From Trileptium ribeirensis (Eukaryota; Nematoda; Enoplea; Enoplida; Thoracostomopsidae): DNA of 16,999 nucleotides. The notes under the pieces were generated by a model. The model searched no databases and was not told where the DNA came from. It saw only the letters and a program-made list of their open reading frames with translations. The stretch's first letter is position 1. Every line of letters begins with the position of its first letter. Below, piece by piece: positions 1-8,242 of this stretch. Both the position numbers and the translations under genes were made by a program. Location: NCBI GenBank assembly GCA_030248225.1, contig JASANE010012676.1, forward strand, positions 1-16,999, written 5' to 3'.

Positions 1-307
1 TTGTAGGCGATTGTGAACAATCTCAAAAGTGTAATGCTGAAAAAATTCAGAAGAGAAATTTTTAAATAAGCCCAGTATTAAAGATTCGAATCCGGGGCTG
101 TAGCTTGTAAGTCCAGGGAACTACTTTACACCAGAGGCATCGGTCAGTTCGTGTTGAAGCGTACGACATGTACGCCTACAGTGCAATGTGTTAATACTCT
201 ACGGTTGGACTCGTGTAGCGTTCAAACATAAAACTTTTTTTTCGACATGCCTAAAGTTTTTGCGGCTGCATATACATTCCCGCATGTATATATAAATAGA
301 TTATTAC
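1..307. other. Presumed C1GALT1-like intron sequence, no exon seen
   Basis: This stretch lies downstream (minus-strand sense) of the 308-486 exon and should be intron. I looked on the minus strand for the expected next C1GALT1 segment (the CCSD...SFHY region) and did not find it, so the last exon is probably outside the window. A GATTCGAATCC palindrome near 82-92 resembles a tRNA T-arm/B-box, but the rest does not fold as a tRNA. Confidence 0.5.
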
Positions 308-486
308 CGAAATCATTGGATAGTAAATATTCCTCCAAAACCAAAATTTATTGTCTGGTGGAGCTGGAAGTATATGATGTTCAGGCACAAACGGGAAAAA
401 TCTTGACTGACCATGTGAGTCTCTCGAATCACCGCTCTTAACTCCAACCCTTGTCAGACAGAAACCCATTTCTGCATCTTCCGCAC
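308..486 (-). CDS. C1GALT1-like: C1GALT1-like core-1 beta-1,3-galactosyltransferase, downstream internal exon (partial gene)
   Basis: Exon of a Golgi type II membrane glycosyltransferase that adds galactose to GalNAc-Ser/Thr to make core-1 O-glycan (T antigen). Read on the minus strand it opens with a TTTATTTAG acceptor. It then encodes the conserved acidic motif [10 protein letters not shown] (the ED pair is catalytic in the family), followed by GDSRDS and FFPFVPEHH and a [10 protein letters not shown] stretch. All of these are hallmarks of C1GALT1. The first two bases (GT) complete a Gly codon begun by the last base of the exon at 5963-~6239, so the phases agree exactly. The exon probably ends at a GTAATA donor (first intron base 307). 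The following exon, expected to carry the CCSD and FHY motifs, is not in the window. No stop or frameshift is seen, so the host gene looks functional here. The downstream boundary is the least certain point. Confidence 0.9.
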
Positions 487-1270
487 CTAAATAAACCTTT
501 ATGAAACAAATGTACGTCAGTCATCTGTTACAAATTTGGATGAACTGTATAGTGGTTGTTCGCATCAACTCATGGTGGGCCGCAGTAAGTGCATATTTAG
601 CTGTTAGACTTTCATTGATTCACACAAACAAACGGTACATTAATTTTTCTTGGCGCTTTTATCAATTCACAATAACAAGAAACACGAATATCAGAATTCT
701 TAATGTAAAACAGAATGAGAGGGAAGCGTCGAAGCGATATCATGTAAATTTTTAATGACACTTTTCATACGTATTAACAATTCGGTGTCAACCTGTACGT
801 ACGATAAATCACTTAATGTTGGGGTAAAGTTTGGCTTATAAACGTTTGATCGACAGCGGAAGATATACAATATGTAAGTGCTTTTTATATAATATGTGCG
901 ACAAAATATTCAAAATTAACATCTAAATTTCATGGTTCAATAATTCTCATATATTCCCAACTGCCGCTTTTGTCAGCAGTAGGGCCTTTCACTATTTAAA
1001 TACGATCTAAATGCTAGTTGTTGTACTTAAACCAGTAAAAGCTGGTCGCGATTAGACGGATTCGTAATGCCGATATAAATACAAATTAGTCGGTCGAACC
1101 AGGTTCTTACTTAGCTGTACGCCTTGAAACTATGCATGCGGAGAACTACATTTTCTGTTCTATTTTACGTTATATATCATGCAAGTCATAAAGGAATCAT
1201 TGTTACATGCTTAGTTATGAAAGATTTGATGAAATTTCATTGAACTGCTTCAAGAATACGATTATTGTTC
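487..1270. other. Intronic, no recognisable feature
   Basis: AT-rich sequence without a credible coding region. A plus-strand ORF of 84 codons at 501-755 shows no family resemblance, is antisense to the host gene, and is treated as chance. Confidence 0.6.
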
Positions 1271-3407
1271 TACGTGTACTCACTTAGGCGTTTTGATGTG
1301 TTCTTCGCTTCTTTATACTGGACGCGGCAAGCCTGTTTGGAAACTGGATTTCTTATGCTGTTTTTGTATTGCTTGTACTGTGTCACACATGAGACACAAT
1401 ACACAGTTCATAATACTATGCGATAGAGGAAGTGTTTATTTGTATTAGTTTTTCGTCTTTTTCCTATTGGGCCTCGCATACGTGTACTCAATTAGGCGTT
1501 TTGATGTGTTCTTCACTTCTTTATATTGATGTGTTCTTCACTTCTTTATACTGGACGCGGCAAGTCTGTTTGGAAACTGGATTTCTTATGCTGCTTTTGT
1601 ATTGCTTATACAGTGTCACACATGAGACACAATACACAGTTCATAATACTATGCGATAGAGGAAGTGTTTATTTGTATTAGTTTTTCGTCTTTTTCATAT
1701 TGGGCCTCGCATACGTGTACTCAATTAGGCGTTTTGATGTGTTCTTCACTTCTTTATACTGGACGCGACAAGTCTGTTTGGAAACTGGATTTCTTATGCT
1801 GTTTTTGTATTGCTTATACAGTGTCACACTTGAGACACAATATACAGTTCATAATACTATGCGATACAGGAAGTGTTTATTTGTATTAGTTTTTCGTCTT
1901 TTTCATATTGGACCTCGCATACGTGTACTCAATTAGGCGTTTTGATGTGTTCTTCACTTCTTTATACTGGACGCGGCAAGTCTGTTTGGAAACTGGATTT
2001 CTTATGCTGTTTTTGTATTGCTTATACAGTGTCACACATGAGACACAATACACAGTTCATATACTTGCGTAATTTTTTGTTTAGTTTTTCGTCTTTTTCA
2101 TATTGGGCCTCGCATACGTGTACTCTTAGACTTTATGTGTGTTCTTCACTTCTTTATATGGGACGCGACAAGTCTGGAAACTGGATTTCTTATGCTGTTT
2201 TTGTATTATCATGGCGCTTTTAGAGACACAATATCAAGTTCTAATACTATGCGATAGAGGAAGTGTTTATTTGTATTAGTTTTTCGTCTTTTTCATATTG
2301 GACCTCGCATACGTGTACTCAATTAGGCGTTTTGATGTGTTCTTCACTTCTTTATACTGGACGCGCCAAGTCTGTTTGGAAACTAGATTTCTTATGCTGT
2401 TTTTGTATTGCCTATACAGTGTCACACTTGAGACACAATACACAGTTCATAATACTATGCGATTGAGGAAGTGTTTATTTGTATTAGTTTTTCGTCTTTT
2501 TCATATTGGGCCTCGCATACGTGTACTCAATTAGGCGTTTTGATGTGTTCTTCACTTCTTTATATGCACCCCCCCCCCCGCCCCACACGCGCCTGGTTTT
2601 GATGGCCCCTGGACGCGACAAGTCTGTTTGGAAACTGGATTTCTTATGCTGTTTTTGTATTATACAGTGTCACACTTGAGACACAATATACAGTTCATAA
2701 TACTATGCGATACAGGAAGTGTTTATTTGTATTAGTTTTTCATCTTTTTCATATTGGACCTCGCATACGTGTACTCAATTAGGCGTTGAAAAACCCCCCC
2801 CCTTGATGTGTTCTTCACTTCTTTATACTGGACGCGGCAAGTCTGTTTGGAAACTGGATTTCTTATGCTGTTTTTGTATTGCTTATACAGTGTCACACTT
2901 GAGACACAATATACAGTTCATAATACTATGCGATACAGGAAGTGTTTATTTGTATTAGTTTTTCGTCTTTTTCATATTGGACCTCGCATACGTGTACTCA
3001 ATTAGGCGTTTTGATGTGTTCTTCACTTCTTTATACTGGACGCGACAAGTCTGTTTGGAAACTGGATTTCTTATGCTGTTTTTGTATTGCTTATACAGTG
3101 TCACACTTGAGACACAATATACAGTTCATAATACTATGCGATACAGGAAGTGTTTATTTGTATTAGTTTTTCGTCTTTTTCATATTGGGCCTCGCATACG
3201 TGTACTCAATTAGGCGTTTTGATGTGTTCTTCAATTCTTTATACTGGACGCGGCAAGTCTGTTTGGAAACTAGATTTCTTATGCTGTTTTTGTATTGCTT
3301 ATACAGTGTCACACATGAGACACAATACACAGTTCATAATACTATGCGATAAAGGAATTGTTTATTTGTATTAGTTCTTCGTCTTTTTCATATTGGGCCA
3401 CGCATTA
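1271..3407. repeat. 208-bp tandem satellite, about 10 copies
   Basis: The anchor CGTGTACTCA recurs at about 1272, 1481, 1714, 1922, 2117, 2311, 2520, 2769, 2991 and 3199, giving a basic period of 208 bp. Copies are highly alike. One copy has an internal 25-bp duplication (1502-1551). Two adjacent copies near 2085-2260 are shortened and diverged, and two copies carry poly-C insertions (near 2565-2610 and 2788-2802). The last copy decays after 3390. Each unit contains a small inverted repeat, GTGTC...GACAC. The overlapping plus-strand ORFs of about 74-78 codons beginning MFICISF simply follow the repeat and show no coding signature. The array lies inside the C1GALT1-like intron. Confidence 0.95.
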
Positions 3408-3854
3408 CTATTTTACATCAAATTTACTCCAATATAACCGAATCTCCGGGTAGTTATCTGATAATACGAATCATTCACTTTAAGTGCAGATATATTCTCT
3501 TTTACTAAAAGTAGATGAATTGCTGTGTTGAAACCAAAAGTTTATGATAGCAGCAAATTTAGAGGATGAAATGTAGAGCAGCAAATAGTTTCGTGGAGTG
3601 GTGCAAGAAATATAAATTGCTTTCTAACTGTGTTATTTAATAAGTCGAAATTTAATTCTTTTTAGCTGAAATAGCAAATTATGCAGTTTCAAAAGGGTAT
3701 TCTGCTGTTCAATGTTGAAATATCAATGGCCGAAGTTGTAAACACATAAACCCGAACTTACATCTCTTGCCATCATCACAAAGTAAAACTAGTGCCGTAC
3801 GATTTTAACATATATGTCGTCTAGTTGGCGGGGTTGTTGGCTTTGGGTGCATCA
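3408..3854. other. Intronic spacer between satellites, nothing recognised
   Basis: Single-copy AT-rich sequence between the 208-bp and 86-bp arrays. No ORF, RNA gene or inverted repeat of note was seen. Confidence 0.6.
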
Positions 3855-4541
3855 TGCGCTGCTTAAAGGCGAAAAATATGGCTGTTCTACAACGTGTCGC
3901 TATTTAATCTGACTAGAATATTTGTTGTGCCCATGCAGCATGCGCTGCTTAAAGGCGAAAAATATGGCTGTTCTACAACGTGTCGCTATTTAATCTGACT
4001 AGAATATTTGTTGTGCCCATGCAGCATGCGCTGCTTAAAGGCGAAAAATATGGCTGTTCTACAACTTGTCGCTATTTAATCTGACTCGAATATTTGTTGT
4101 GCCCGTGCAGCATGTGCTGCTTAAAGGCGAAAAATATGGCTGTTCTACAACGCGTCGCTATTTAATCTGACTCGAATATTTGTTGTGCCCATGCAGCATG
4201 CGCTGCTTAAACGCGAAACATATGGCTGTTGTATAACGTGTCGCTATTTAATCTGACTCGAATATTTGTTGTGCCATGCAGCATGCACTGCTTAAAGGCG
4301 AAAAATATGGCTGTTCTACAACGTGTCGCTATTTAATGTGACTCGAATATTTGTTGTGCCCATGCAGCATGCACTGCTTAAAGGCGAAAAATATGGCTGT
4401 TCTACATCGTGTCGCAATTTAATCTGACTCGAATATTTGTTGTGCCCATGCAGCATGCACTGCTTAAAGGCGAAAAATATGGTTGTTCTACACCGTGTCG
4501 CTATTTAATCTGACTAGAATATTTGTTGTACCCTGCATATT
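3855..4541. repeat. 86-bp tandem satellite, 8 copies
   Basis: The anchor TGCGCTGCTTAAA (later copies TGCACTGCTTAAA) recurs at 3855, 3941, 4027, 4113, 4199, 4284, 4370 and 4456, a strict 86-bp period with one 85-bp unit. Early copies are nearly identical and later ones carry scattered substitutions. Each junction includes a short hairpin, GCAGC-ATGC-GCTGC. The later change GCGCTGC to GCACTGC breaks one pair of that hairpin. The unit is not a multiple of three and no ORF runs through the array. Confidence 0.95.
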
Positions 4542-4974
4542 GCGACAGTAAAATACATCTATAAACGGTTAGGCACCAATGTTCTCAGCTGAAACGTGAA
4601 TTTTCCAAAAAGGCACTCCAAGATTGGGTGGTTAGCGCTATCGATTATTTATTTTGATACTGACAAAATTGTATGTTTTTAATACAGAAACTGAAACTGG
4701 TTCTAGCAAATACCCTGTGGCAGAGCTGTGCGTGGCGACGCAAACTACCTGAACTGTAAAGTCCACATACAGTTGTTCCCGCATATACAGTCGCGAACAT
4801 TCAACTCTTAACATGGTTTAAACACAGTAATGTGAAGTAGAACATTTACAGCATAAAAATGAACATATCACCACCCGTAAATTATATGTAATTAAGCTAT
4901 GTTGCTCGTTCGAAATAAAAAAAATAGCTATGTAAACGTCACCAATCATCAAAAATTTAGTGGTTGCAAAAAAT
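4542..4974. other. Intronic, no recognisable feature
   Basis: AT-rich sequence between the 86-bp array and the inverted-repeat element. No ORF or RNA gene can be supported. Confidence 0.55.
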
Positions 4975-5329
4975 TTGTTACGGAACGCTTTCTAGTCGAT
5001 TGAAATTCAACGTAAAACTGTTCGCGAACACAGCGCTCGCGATTGAAATCTAACCGTTTTGTGTTCGCGAAAATTCAAGTAAAATTACCCGAATTTTTAA
5101 GAATGAAAATTTGTCGATTTGTTTGTGACGTCACTTTTGCATTAAATTTGTTCACGAATACTGAATAATCCAAATTTAAATGATATTACATTATGGAACA
5201 AAATTTCTGCAAATTGAAATCGCGATATTTTGTGCGAACACAAGATCTAATTTCTGGCATTTGAATTTGATTTTGCCAATTTTCGGTTAGCGAAAAACCG
5301 AATGAAATTAAGTTTTTTTTCCGTAACAA
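4975..5329. mobile_element. Candidate MITE (non-autonomous DNA element), ~355 bp
   Basis: A perfect 11-bp inverted repeat bounds the stretch: TTGTTACGGAA at 4975-4985 and TTCCGTAACAA at 5319-5329. The interior has no ORF. It is enriched in TTCGCGAA-type and TCGCGA motifs (about 5020-5080) and contains a perfect palindrome GTGACGTCAC (5125-5134). Terminal inverted repeats, small size and lack of coding capacity fit a miniature inverted-repeat element. I could not define a target-site duplication, and the true termini may lie slightly outside the 11-bp match. It lies inside the C1GALT1-like intron. Confidence 0.5.
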
Positions 5330-5962
5330 GGGTTTGCGATTCGATATGGGTAATGACGAAATAGGATCGTTGGCGAGGTCACCTTAAGTTTACTCACGAA
5401 TAAATCTGACTCCCGTTGCGGTAGTTAGAGTTTTTTCATTTATTGACGCTGTGTATTACCCTGTATTATTAGTAAAACTATTGCAATTCCGTAGTTTAAT
5501 TGCAATGCATCCTGGTAAAAGTTTATATTGTAATTGAAATAGTAAATAATTCGCCTAATGATGGTATAAAAAATTTATAAATGCTCATGAATACTCAAGC
5601 TCTGACAATTTGTATAAGTATCGCAGAAACCTATAACTCAAATGTGAATGAAAACTTTGCATTAAGCAGAGTGCATTCACATTATTTTAACGTATATAAC
5701 ATTTCGTATCGTATCACCATTAACCGAGGATTTGTAGGTCATTGCCAATAGCTGAAGTTTTTACGCTAATTAAAAACTGTGGTTACGCTAATCGATCATC
5801 AGGTAGTATAATTTCTTAATAAATTCATTGATTGATGATCAAGTATAAATATATTATTCCACTGCTCGTTTTGGAGACTAAAAGTTGAGCAACTTACGTC
5901 GGGTTCATGCAAAACTTTATACAACATTAAGCCAACTAGTGACTTAACTGATACTTTCATAC
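5330..5962. other. Intronic AT-rich sequence next to the C1GALT1 donor
   Basis: No feature besides the splice donor at 5962. The minus-strand reading frame of the upstream exon stays open past the donor to 5799, but conservation to C1GALT1 stops at the donor, so that extension is intron read-through. Confidence 0.6.
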
Positions 5963-6239
5963 CGGTATTATCAGCTTTGCACTTTTGAGGATTCGGCAAT
6001 GCTTCAGCGCCAAATCGTCGCAACGCTTCACGACTAAGTACATAGCCGGCTCCGCCACTCATGTAACCGTCTTTAACTATCACGCGATATTTGCATCCGT
6101 ACCAAAGCGGATCGCTTGGTTGTCTAGCGAGCAGCATCATACGTAGATTTTCAACAACCAAATACGTATCATCGTCGGTTTTAATAAACCAGTCGTAGTC
6201 GTTTAAATAATTGTCATAAATGTACTGAAAATGATGCAA
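5963..6239 (-). CDS. C1GALT1-like: C1GALT1-like core-1 beta-1,3-galactosyltransferase, DDD-motif exon (partial gene)
   Basis: Exon of the same glycosyltransferase (GT31, fringe-like fold; UDP-galactose donor, O-GalNAc acceptor, Golgi lumen). On the minus strand it encodes [15 protein letters not shown], then the metal-binding DxD-type motif in [14 protein letters not shown], then DPLWYGCKY and the signature [20 protein letters not shown], ending before a Cys-containing KCKADNT segment. It ends at the first base of a Gly codon before a GTATGAAAG donor, in phase 1 with the 308-486 exon. The 5' limit is uncertain. I favour the AG just before 6239, because the frame is open only to about 6266, where a stop precedes it, and the residues there no longer match the family. 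Upstream exons (membrane anchor and the TW...RCN region) were not found within the window. The Polinton lies on the upstream side, so it either sits in the preceding intron or the gene continues beyond position 16,999. Confidence 0.93.
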
Positions 6240-6266
6240 CTCAGTTGACGTTTTACAGGTATGCAT

Positions 6267-6723
6267 ATTTTAAGCAAATATATTCACTGAAGGTTTTATT
6301 TTTCAATATTATGCATTGGAGTTGAGACGGCTACGCGGAACTCAGGACAATTTCTAATCTTTGCCAAAATGGCACTTAAATAAAAATGATATCACGCGGT
6401 ACATCATGGGATGGTTTTGGTGCCACAGGGAAGTTGGGTAATTGCTCCCCCGGTTGAGAACATAGGGCTTATTCTCTTAGGGAAAATTTTTTCCGACTAA
6501 TCGTTGCACCCCTCAAGTAGATAGAAAATACGGGTTTTAGCCCCACATATGTGGTGGTGAGTGGAGTGGATATATGCGCCCCCACATATCTATGTGGTGG
6601 CGATGTTTCTACAACGCAGTAATTTTGAGCAGCAATTGCGACCATGGGTGACACTCGGATAATGAGTTGACCAAGAAAAAGTTATTCTGACTAAAAATTC
6701 TAATATAACGTATGTAATTTTCT
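6267..6723. other. Non-coding; palindromic CACATATGTG cluster
   Basis: No gene is supported. CCACATATGTGG at 6543-6554 is a perfect 12-bp palindrome, followed at about 6580-6600 by a related imperfect copy (CCCCCACATATC...TATGTGGTGG). The CCCCACATAT half resembles the reverse complement of the ATATGTGGGG unit in the minisatellite at 6724-6936, so the two may be inverted relatives. Confidence 0.5.
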
Positions 6724-6936
6724 TGTGTGGGGTTATGTAATATATATGTGGGGCTCTTTGTGGGGGTAAAAAATATATATGAGGGGTACTTTGTGGGAGT
6801 ATATAATATATATCTGGGGTTCTTTGTGGGGATATAAAATATATATGAGGGGTACTTTGTGAGAGTACATAATATATATGTGGGGGTATATAATACTTGT
6901 GTGGGGGGTATATAATATATAGGGTTTTTGTGTGGG
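6724..6936. repeat. 33-bp minisatellite (GTGGGG / ATATATAT units)
   Basis: At least four consecutive 33-bp units of the form (G/C)(A/T)GGGGT...CTTTGTGGG...AAATATATAT, flanked by shorter partial units at both ends. Because 33 is a multiple of three, a minus-strand ORF (6590-6964) stays open with a repeated Pro-His-Ile-Tyr peptide. This is a by-product of the repeat. The strand is strongly G-rich on plus. It lies just left of the first Polinton gene. Confidence 0.85.
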
Positions 6937-7014
6937 GTGACGTATGGTGAACAGATGATTCCAACTTATGTATGAACTAACTTCACCGCGTTTACATCAA
7001 TAGCTTCTTTTTCC

Positions 7015-7536
7015 ATGAGTTCGTTTAAAATGGCTTCTCAATCGTTAGATTTGTTTATTGATACGGATTTATTTGCTGAAATAGATCTGCCTTCACCAAC
7101 ACTGTTCCAGGACAACGCCGAGGACCAGCTGGACGTGTCTTTGAATCAAATGGATAAGATGCATCAATTCGCGGATCGCTTCTATGACCACATGGTCGAG
7201 TGCAATGATTTCAACGAGGATCGTTTCTGGAGCGTATTGACGACCATCTTATCGCTCGATATCCAGAGAGTGCAGCAACTCGTCCGAGCAAGATTCAACG
7301 ATCGACGGCAAGTCGGTGACAACGCCGACAGGATAATCCAGAAGTTGAAGCGGCAATATTACGATGAATGCGACGCTTGTTTCTACAATCAACCAAGTCG
7401 AGCGGCTCATACGGCGTTTGGTGCATGCATGGAAGAGTTCAGATACAACCGATGTGACATTATTGATCCATGTACAATGCTAAACATTGAATTTAATGAA
7501 GAACTGTACAGTGTTGTTATTGATAAACTGTGTTAA
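7015..7536 (+). CDS. Intact ORF of unknown function at left end of the Polinton
   Basis: Open for 173 codons on the strand opposite to every other gene of the element. Two in-frame ATGs are near the start. The second, at 7030, has the better context (AAAATGG), giving 168 residues. The product is acidic at the N-terminus (LFIDTDLFAEIDLPSP), then likely helical and charged (FWSVLTTILSLDIQRVQQL; RARFNDRRQ), with five to six cysteines in the last third, including a CDAC pair. No signal peptide or membrane segment is visible. I do not recognise the family. An AATAAA follows seven bases after the stop codon. Its sequence is GC-richer than its surroundings and has no breaks, unlike most neighbours, which suggests younger age, selection or host use. 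It could be a Polinton accessory gene or a host gene next to the element. Confidence 0.7.
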   Translation: MSSFKMASQSLDLFIDTDLFAEIDLPSPTLFQDNAEDQLDVSLNQMDKMHQFADRFYDHMVECNDFNEDRFWSVLTTILSLDIQRVQQLVRARFNDRRQVGDNADRIIQKLKRQYYDECDACFYNQPSRAAHTAFGACMEEFRYNRCDIIDPCTMLNIEFNEELYSVVIDKLC

Positions 7537-7542
7537 GTTTTT

Positions 7543-7548
7543 AATAAA
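7543..7548 (+). promoter_or_regulatory. Polyadenylation signal AATAAA
   Basis: Canonical hexamer just downstream of the TAA stop of the plus-strand gene, in a position consistent with a very short 3' UTR. Confidence 0.5.
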
Positions 7549-7688
7549 ACATTTCAACGTTGCTAATGGAATCGTCATACGGCTTAGGGGCTATCGTTAT
7601 GTTTTTTTTTCATTTTTTATTGATAAAATACAATTTTACAATTTCATGATTATAAATAGCAAACAATACTGTGCATATACATGACAAT

Positions 7689-7910
7689 TTATACAATGTA
7701 TTGTCCTTTCTTCATTTCTTTGACAGTATGATCAACCGATTTGATCATTATCCGTCGTTGTTTTTGCAGAAGCATTATATTTTCCTCTTCTTTTGAGCGA
7801 CCGTCAATGTAATCGCCCACTACTTGACACTGACTACGAAGCTCATCTACCTTTGCTTCCCAATATGTAATTTCTGCATGAAGTTATACATTGCGTACAT
7901 ATAGATCCAT
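7689..7910 (-). pseudogene. Small coiled-coil-like protein with an in-frame stop
   Basis: ATG at 7910 begins a frame of 74 codons with one TAA at 7886-7884 after eight residues; the same frame then runs cleanly to TAA at 7691-7689. The C-terminal 64 residues are charged and helix-prone (EITYWEAKVDELRSQC; SKEEENIMLLQKQRR; KEMKKGQYIV), typical of a short coiled coil. Its ATG shares one base with the stop of the upstream gene (TAATG). The family is unknown; it may be a small virion or accessory protein of the element. The single stop could be a decay mutation or could mean translation begins at a later Met. Confidence 0.55.
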
Positions 7911-8214
7911 TATTGATACGCTTCGCGAATATTGATTTCAATGTATTGCTGACGAAGAACTTTATCCAGATCGTACGTTGCGAGATGTTTCATAAATCTC
8001 GCTCCCATATAATGGTTGGTGAAAGTATATCCGCGATAAATACCAACCGATCGTACCAGTATAAGTCCGTGTTGGTAAGATATCGATAATTTATTAAATA
8101 AATGGTCAAACACATCAAATAAATAAACCATTTTTGCGTTCCATTTAAGACCTTTCGGTGGTTTCAATCGAACGTTAAAATGTAATATAATGCAATAAAA
8201 CGTTTTTTATCCAT
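7910..8214 (-). pseudogene. Broken small Polinton gene of unknown function (~100 codons)
   Basis: The open part (8167-7910) encodes about 85 residues, including KWNAKMVYLFDVFDHLF and GYTFTNHYMGARFMKHL, and ends at a TAA overlapping the next ATG. An ATG at 8214 with MDKKRFIALYY follows the capsid remnant by only 28 bp but is in another frame. The two frames cross near a T-run at about 8175-8182, so I infer a one- or two-base indel. I do not recognise the product. No membrane segment is evident. Position downstream of the capsid gene suggests a structural or accessory role, which is only inference. Confidence 0.5.
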
Positions 8215-8242
8215 GCTTGGTACAAATGTATCTTTAGACCTT

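Larger units (their letters stand above)
487..5962 (-). other. C1GALT1-like intron (phase 1), repeat-filled
   Basis: Inferred by joining the two C1GALT1 exons. The donor reads GTATGAAAG (first base at 5962) and the acceptor ends TTTATTTAG (last base at 487). The join keeps phase 1 and rebuilds the conserved Gly-Ala-Glu-Asp stretch expected before the ED...MG motif. The 5,476-bp intron contains two tandem satellites and a small inverted-repeat element. Nothing else in it looks coding. Confidence 0.85.

Noticed and set aside
60..140. tRNA or SINE on the minus strand, suggested by GGATTCGAATC and TAGTTCCCTGG
   Set aside because: The spacing between A-box-like and B-box-like parts is too short (about 30 bases), and no acceptor or anticodon stem could be formed.
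501..755. 84-codon plus-strand ORF, and the 64-codon plus ORF at 247-441
   Set aside because: One lies antisense to the C1GALT1 exon and the other in its intron. Neither has recognisable motifs.
1432..3374. A series of similar plus-strand ORFs of 65-116 codons starting MFICISF or similar
   Set aside because: They follow the 208-bp satellite, appear in several frames because 208 is not divisible by three, and show no protein family features.
3855..4541. Possible CRISPR-like regular array
   Set aside because: The whole 86-bp unit repeats with no unique spacers, and the context is eukaryotic; it is a satellite.
6590..6964. 124-codon minus-strand ORF with repeated Pro-His-Ile-Tyr
   Set aside because: A by-product of the 33-bp minisatellite, with no non-repetitive conserved part.
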